From the NCBI GenBank assembly GCA_027627225.1, contig CM051034.1:19195480-19259479 (forward strand): a DNA stretch of 64,000 nt. The letters are read 5' to 3'. Under the pieces are notes generated by a model that saw nothing but the letters and a program-made list of their open reading frames with translations, was not told the origin of the DNA and did no database searches. Made by a program: the position numbers and the translations under genes. This document shows, piece by piece, positions 58,723 through 64,000 of the stretch; position 1 is the first letter of the stretch; every line of letters begins with the position of its first letter. This DNA is from Congeria kusceri. Lineage: Eukaryota > Mollusca > Bivalvia > Myida > Dreissenidae.

Positions 58723-58985
58723 GAGGCGTGTCGTGGGAAAACCGGGCTTAATGCAAGTGCGTAAAATGTCGTCCTGGATCAGCCTGTGCAGTCCGCACTG
58801 GCGGCCAGTCCAGGACAGCACTTTCCCCCTACAGTAGATTTATGTTTAAAAGAAACTTTCTAGAAACAGAAAATACCATAAAAGCGGGAAGTGTCGTCGC
58901 TGATCAGCCTGTGCAGTCTGCACAGGCTGATCCGGTACGACACTTTACGCACACGCATTAAGCCCAGTTTTCCCCGGCATGCCTA
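58723..58985. mobile_element. M1-family MITE (copy 6)
   Basis: Ends GAGGCGTGTCGTGGGAAAAC and TTTTCCCCGGCATGCCT, with a TATA left flank. It carries the internal GATCAGCCTGTGCAGTCTGC hairpin. Confidence 0.9.
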
Positions 58986-59280
58986 ATAATAGTTTACTGC
59001 CTGGTAATGAGTAATATGCATGTTCTTAATTTCATTGTTCAGTAGATCGTATCCAAACTCTGTACTTCATCTTCAACGCTGAGGCCGATACAGTATTTGT
59101 GCAATGTTGATGCAGATAGCTAGATATCCATGAATATTCATTCAATTAGGTTACATTTTCAGTCTTCAGAGGCTGCTAGCATAAGAGTTAATTCTTATTG
59201 TTTTAGTGTTTAGTACAGGTAATTGGTTTCTTGCCTTTACAGGACTTGTTCAGAGATTTTATTTATTTATTTATTTTTTG

Positions 59281-59571
59281 CCAGGCCGGCTAGCTCAGGT
59301 GGTAAAGTGATGGTCTACAAATCCGAGGATCGCGGGTTCGATTCCCAGCCCAGCCACATAACTTGTGTCTGGATTGGTCATGAAAATATTTCTACGGCCA
59401 TTCTTCCCCTACCTCTGATTCAAGTAGGGCAGTTGTCAGTTACTGGCATAAGTATGTGCACTTAGTACTGGTAAACCAGCTTACCCAGGAAAAGTGTTAG
59501 TAGGTTAACTCACCGCCGTTATATGACTGAAATACTATTGAATACGGCAAAAAATCCAAACAAACAAAAAT
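59281..59571 (+). mobile_element. Full-length tRNA-SINE, plus orientation
   Basis: The head GGCCGGCTAGCTCAGGTGGT has an anticodon-loop region TCTACAAATCC and B-box GGGTTCGATTCCC. The body matches the copy at 40806-41098 and the tail is (CAAA)n. GAGATTTT at 59253 and 59574 is a candidate target duplication. Confidence 0.9.
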
Positions 59572-60208
59572 CTGAGATTTTTGTATTTTTCAAAAATATG
59601 CCATTAAATGTCTAAACTGGAAAAACTATAGCATCTGAATTAAAGAACTCAAGTATTATAACAAGAAAAGCATAAAAAAAAGAAAAGAAAGTGCTGCCAC
59701 TGGGGATCGATTCTACGACCTCTGGATCAGAAGTCAAACTGCTCGGCCAATCTGATTTATACACGTGTCAGTGTTATTTTTACTTTATGTAAGTACTTCA
59801 CATGTTTTGAACAATTTCAAATAAAACAATAGAAGTACTCCAAAAAATTCAATTCTTTCGCATTACAAATGCTTTATAATTTTATCAATTTCTACAAATG
59901 TTTACTTATCAATGAGACAATATTTCCAATATATTTCTATGTCAGTTAAGTGCCATTTGGCAATAAGTCCACTGATGTTGGAAAAACTGCACCAAAACAC
60001 CCAGGTGCACAAGTAGACATGCTGATGAATATGTTTATAAAGTTTCACCACTCTAGCAGTTATACTTTTTAGTTACAAAAGTGGGGGCATAAAATTGCAA
60101 TGCCCTCAAAAATTAATCAAGAAATAAATTAGTTAATAGTTGACACTTGTAGAACCTTTGAATTGAGTACAGCACTACAGTAAGTACATTTTTAAGTAAG
60201 TAAGGCCA

Positions 60209-60587
60209 GAGTTTTTTCTTTCTTGGTTCTCTGACATTTTTTTGAAGTGTCCGGTTGGAGGAGGGAAAAAAATAAAAAAATAAATAAAAAAAACAACAAC
60301 ACAGAATTGAGTAGATTAATGACTAGAATTTCACAAATGGAATGGGCAGTGATATTAAAATCTTAATACTTTATTACTTACAAAAATCATAATACACAAC
60401 ATTAACTTAATCACTACATGATAACCATGACATTAATTATTTTTTTTTGCATTCCGTGTAACAGGTTGAAACCCTTTCACAAGGTCATTTTTACGATATT
60501 GGTTACATTCTAAAAAATTTATTATTTTTTTTGCTTTTTAGACAAAAATCGGGTCGGCGGTTCCGAGAACCAAGAAATAAAAAACTC
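60209..60587. mobile_element. 379-bp inverted-repeat element
   Basis: Left GAGTTTTTTCTTTCTTGGTT with CTC; right GAG with AACCAAGAAATAAAAAACTC. The interior is A/T-rich without coding content. Confidence 0.7.
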
Positions 60588-60850
60588 TCGCCTAACAGCT
60601 AGTATACAATGCTGCTCTTACATGTATGCGTATCTGGAAGAACATGTATTATTTATTAAAGTTGTTAGAAAACAAATTTTCAGGAAGTTGAGTTTTTTTA
60701 CTGGAACTGGAAAGCAACTAGTAACTCATCCAATATTCACAACTCTCAACTATAATAAATTATTATTATTACATGCATTTAGTTCCATAGTTTGACTACT
60801 AAAAAGACAAAAAGAAATGCACACAATGGCAAGGCCTGAATTAAAAAATC

Positions 60851-62213
60851 TTTTGTTTGCCATTTACCGACCCGAAATTTAAGAGGCGTGTTGGTAGGTA
60901 GAAAAATATTTTATTTTATTCCAAAAATGTAATCTTTGTCATACATGAAAGTCGTCATTTAAATAGCAATACATTATAATTGTATCTTTGTTTGAAAATC
61001 ACAATTACTTTCTTAATCTTGATTGACACAACCAAGATAATACATGGTACAACTGGCTTTATTAAGGGACATAACATAAAATAGCATACACAATGCTTTA
61101 AAAACAAACTGGGACATTATAATTGTATCTTTGTTTGAAAATCACAATTACTTTCTTAATCTTGATTGACACAACCAAGATAATACATGGTACAACTGGC
61201 TTTATTAAGGGACATAACATAAAATAGCATACACAATGCTTTAAAAGCAAACTGGGAAGTACATGTATTCTATTTAATACAAATGTCTGAATTGGCTAGA
61301 CAGACACATTAATTAATACAGCATAGATACATACTGTCTGACAAGAAAACATGTGTATTACTATCAATGGCTGAACTGACCAGACAGTCCAAATCATATC
61401 ATCAAATCATCCCTAGTTTGACTCGTTTCAACTTTATGAATTTTGTATTTATTTATTGATTTGAACAAACACGATGAAGGTTAGAAACTGGTAAATCAAG
61501 TCTCCATATGGTCCCATTGTAAAACAGCGAAATCTCCTGGCATCGTTTGCCACTTTTCTTTGGAAAGATGATTCTCTGCTTTCCAAATTTAAAATAAAAA
61601 AGAATGTTATGCGACTTCTAAGAAAATTCGTCTCACTTGATCGTAGTCACCCGTAAGAAACACTCACGATTTCAACAAAAGCACATGCTTCCTATACAAA
61701 AACTGCTGAATATTCAAATTTCAAGTAATTCACTGTCATGATACGCCAAAATGCACAAAAGACATGTTGTTTCAGGTAATAACCATTTAAACCAGTGTCC
61801 GTTATGTGAAATGTTTCTTTCTTTTGACAGAAGAAAAAACTAACTATTTCATATACGGATAACTTTAAAGGGGACCACCCTAATATTTACTAGTATCTAA
61901 CCTTGAAACAAAACGTAACTCTATACACAGATGATGACGTCATACGTCGACCAGTGTGTACAAAACGTGAAACACACCATGTTTACTAGTATCCGGTCAC
62001 TAGGCGCTTGTTTTCACACTCAAACGCATTATACTCTTTTGTTCAAGCACCTTAATGATCAAAATTGTAGCCTATGAAAGTTGTGAACGAACAAAAAATG
62101 CAATTTAAAGCAAGAAAAAATAACTAAATAAAAAAATAATTACCACAGATTTTGCAATAAAATTATTGAGTCGGTGGCTTTTTTGTGGGTCGGTCGGTAA
62201 AGGGCAAACAAAC
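60851..62213. mobile_element. Candidate 1.36-kb element bounded by inverted TTTGTTTGCC…ACCGACC words
   Basis: TTTTGTTTGCCATTTACCGA at 60851 is inverted relative to TCGGTAAAGGGCAAACAAAC at 62194. The pairing is about 24 bp with mismatches. No TSD or transposase was seen. It contains the 143-bp duplication. Confidence 0.4.
60971..61256. repeat. Near-identical 143-bp tandem duplication
   Basis: Copies 60971-61113 and 61114-61256 both begin ACATTATAATTGTATCTTTG and differ at about one internal base (AAAAACAAAC versus AAAAGCAAAC). They are far more alike than any other repeat in the window. Confidence 0.93.
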
Positions 62214-62485
62214 TTAATTTTAATTTAGGCCTAATACAGTTTGCTGTTCATAGATTCACTAAACCGTTCAAATACAATAGTATAAATCCTATCAAAACAG
62301 GAATAAAAAACACCTGGGCCCATTTTCACCAATGAATTCTTAGACTTAAGAATAATGAATAATGCATTCACAAATATTAAAGGTGCCAATGTTGTTTATG
62401 TCATTAATAAACCATTGTAAACAAAGAATGCTAAAATTAGTGCAGGTGAATACCAAGTAAAAGAACAGTTTTAAGAATATTTGTA

Positions 62486-62738
62486 GCGTGTCGTGGGAAA
62501 ACCGGTCTTAATTCATGTGCGTAAAGTGTCATCCCAGATTAGCCTGTGCAATCCGCACAGGCTAATCCAGGATGGCACTTTCTGCTTTTATGGTATTTTC
62601 TGTTTCAAGAAAGTCTCTTCATAAATCCACTGTAGGCGGAAAGTGCCGTCCTGGATAAGCCTGTGCGGACTGCACAGGCTAATCCGGGATGACACTTTAC
62701 GCACATGCATTAAGACCGGTTTTCCCACGACGCGCCTC
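62486..62738. mobile_element. M1-family MITE (copy 7)
   Basis: Ends GCGTGTCGTGGGAAAACCGG and GGTTTTCCCACGACGCGCC. Both arms keep ATTAGCCTGTGCAATCCGCA-type hairpins. It appears to interrupt a GGGCCC-type MITE that starts at 62312. Confidence 0.9.
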
Positions 62739-62869
62739 TTTTTTTTTCGTACGTCATAAGGGTGGGTTGGTGTATATGGACCCAGTGGCTAACTGCATCG
62801 TATGTACATGGTGCTAACAGTGACAACAAAACTATTGTATATTTAAGAAATAATTGACGGGTAAGCGTT

Positions 62870-62992
62870 GGTTATTGCAGTAATAACCAACAGTTCGGAG
62901 TTCCGATGAGTAGGAATTGAACCACGAGGGCGATAGCCCAAGTGGTTTGATAACAAGCATCGGAACGACAAACCTTTTCGATTCTAACATGA
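62870..62992. repeat. Palindromic element related to the nested-hairpin family
   Basis: GTTGGTTATTGCAGTAATAA plus CCAAC is one stem; GTTCCGATGAGTAG…ATCGGAAC encloses GAACCAC…GTGGTTT and the inner GGGCGATAGCCC. Confidence 0.6.
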
Positions 62993-63095
62993 TCTTATAT
63001 AAAATTCGTTTGTATTTTTAAAGGTTATGAATGAGAACTATATTAATCTATACTCCCCACACTTTCCGCAAAGTACACTCACTCGTGCATTTCTG

Positions 63096-63162
63096 TGACG
63101 TCAATAAATAACAATTCACAACGACATCAGCTTTATTGATAAACATTGAACAAATGACGTCA
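63096..63162. promoter_or_regulatory. Two CRE-like TGACGTCA sites
   Basis: Perfect TGACGTCA occurs at 63096-63103 and 63155-63162. Another is at 61935-61942. They may be chance or regulatory; no promoter was identified. Confidence 0.25.
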
Positions 63163-63652
63163 TACTTGTTGATAAACACAGTGAAAATGTTATGCTTACA
63201 AGCGCAAATTAAAAGCATATTACCAAAATGTAAACGTTTTTGTGAACTTAAAGTGGACTTAAATATAAAATATGTAGTACAAATGTGGTTTTATTGCACT
63301 ACAAAATGCAGACATGATCTGTTTGTCACAAGTTTGCTATCGCGCGTTTAAGCATGTGCATTTTACGGAACAACTTCTTCAAAATTTCTGAACTATTTTC
63401 AAGACATTAGGCTCCGCCCATAATTTGTTGCAGAATAACCCACAGTTATTTTCCTTTTTTATCTATGGAAAACAAGTGGCGTGCCGTGTTATAATTATGA
63501 ATAATATAACAGGCCAAATATTCTAAATGAACATTAACTACATCAGCTGAAATCATATACCTCTCCTGTCCATTTCAAGAACTGCATTGATGCTTTTTCT
63601 TATTTAGCAGGTTCTGGTTAAAGGATCAATTCATAAATGCCAAAATTAAAAT

Positions 63653-63913
63653 GAGGCATGTTGTGGGAAAATTGGGCTGAATGCATGTGCGTAAAGTGTC
63701 GTCCCGGATAAGCTTGTGCAGTCTAATCAGGCTAATCCTGGATGACACTTTCCGCCTACAGTGGATTTATGTTTAGAAGGCACTACCTCAAAATAGAAAA
63801 TTCCATAAAAGCGAAAAGTGTCATCCTGATCTAGCCTGTGCTGACTGCACAGGCTAATCCGGGATGACACTTTACGCACATGCATTAAGCCCAAGTTTCC
63901 CATGACACGCCAC
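63653..63913. mobile_element. M1-family MITE (copy 8)
   Basis: Ends GAGGCATGTTGTGGGAAAAT and AAGTTTCCCATGACACGCC, diverged from the consensus. Internal CTAGCCTGTGCTGACTGCAC is present. Confidence 0.88.
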
Positions 63914-64000
63914 ATAAGGTTTATTTTTAACAATTGGAATGAAACTATTCCCAGATGTAAAATGACAAAATCATGTGGAAGATCATGAAATTACTTGTAT

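Noticed and set aside
59695..59760. tRNA-like sequence (minus strand, T-arm-like GTCGTAGAATCGATCCC, TCT in the loop)
   Set aside because: The arms do not complete a cloverleaf; it is at best an old tRNA-derived fragment. A similar weak case lies at about 54010-54090.
61470..61610. 45-codon minus-strand open stretch (FPKKSGKRCQEISLFYNGTI)
   Set aside because: No convincing acceptor, no family recognised, and it lies inside a probable repeat; too weak to call a gene.
63566..63590. Short GT/AG-bounded segment on the minus strand upstream of UVSSA, candidate micro-exon
   Set aside because: Only 21 bp, its phase does not fit the phase-2 requirement of the next UVSSA exon, and there is no residue match.

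Overview
This is a eukaryotic, intron-rich, AT-rich genomic window with very low coding density. The best explanation is a bivalve mollusc, probably heterodont. The reasons are a TRIM/NHL-type gene of the kind greatly expanded in bivalves, a metazoan UVSSA gene, tRNA-derived SINEs, CR1/Jockey-like LINE relics, and dense palindromic MITEs together with modular tandem-repeat elements. The species call is an inference from repeat and gene style, not a database match.

Layout. (1) 1-7634, minus strand: four exons of a B-box/coiled-coil/NHL-like (TRIM family) gene. Its 5' end is inside the window and its 3' end runs off the left edge. Splice sites and intron phases agree across all exons. The 3.6-kb intron holds an unusual ~815-bp foldback array. 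(2) 7.6-19 kb: intergenic DNA with a hAT-like element, MITEs, an 86-bp tandem array, a degraded LINE, and 35-bp and tetranucleotide arrays. (3) 19.0-32.9 kb and 35.0-50.7 kb: two diverged, collinear copies of one large segment, which I read as a tandem segmental duplication. Each copy carries its own later insertions: a PIF/Harbinger relic, palindromes and a LINE tail in the left copy, and a SINE, a MITE and a nested LINE complex with a 31-bp minisatellite in the right copy. I see no convincing protein gene inside either copy. (4) 51022-58505, minus strand: the last four coding exons of UVSSA (transcription-coupled repair scaffold), with introns full of repeats. The 5' exons lie beyond the window or were not recognised. 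(5) 58.5-64 kb: MITEs, a full SINE, inverted repeats and a near-identical 143-bp duplication.

The two genes have no evident functional link; they are separate single-copy loci in a repeat-dominated landscape. The strongest points for follow-up are the ~16-kb duplication, the multi-hairpin foldback at 4.6-5.4 kb, the nested insertion complex at 42.7-49.1 kb, and a set of non-coding modular elements that share one architecture (degenerate tandem units, a GACGGA-type run, a terminal hairpin). No prokaryotic features, CRISPR arrays, rRNA genes or functional tRNA genes were seen.
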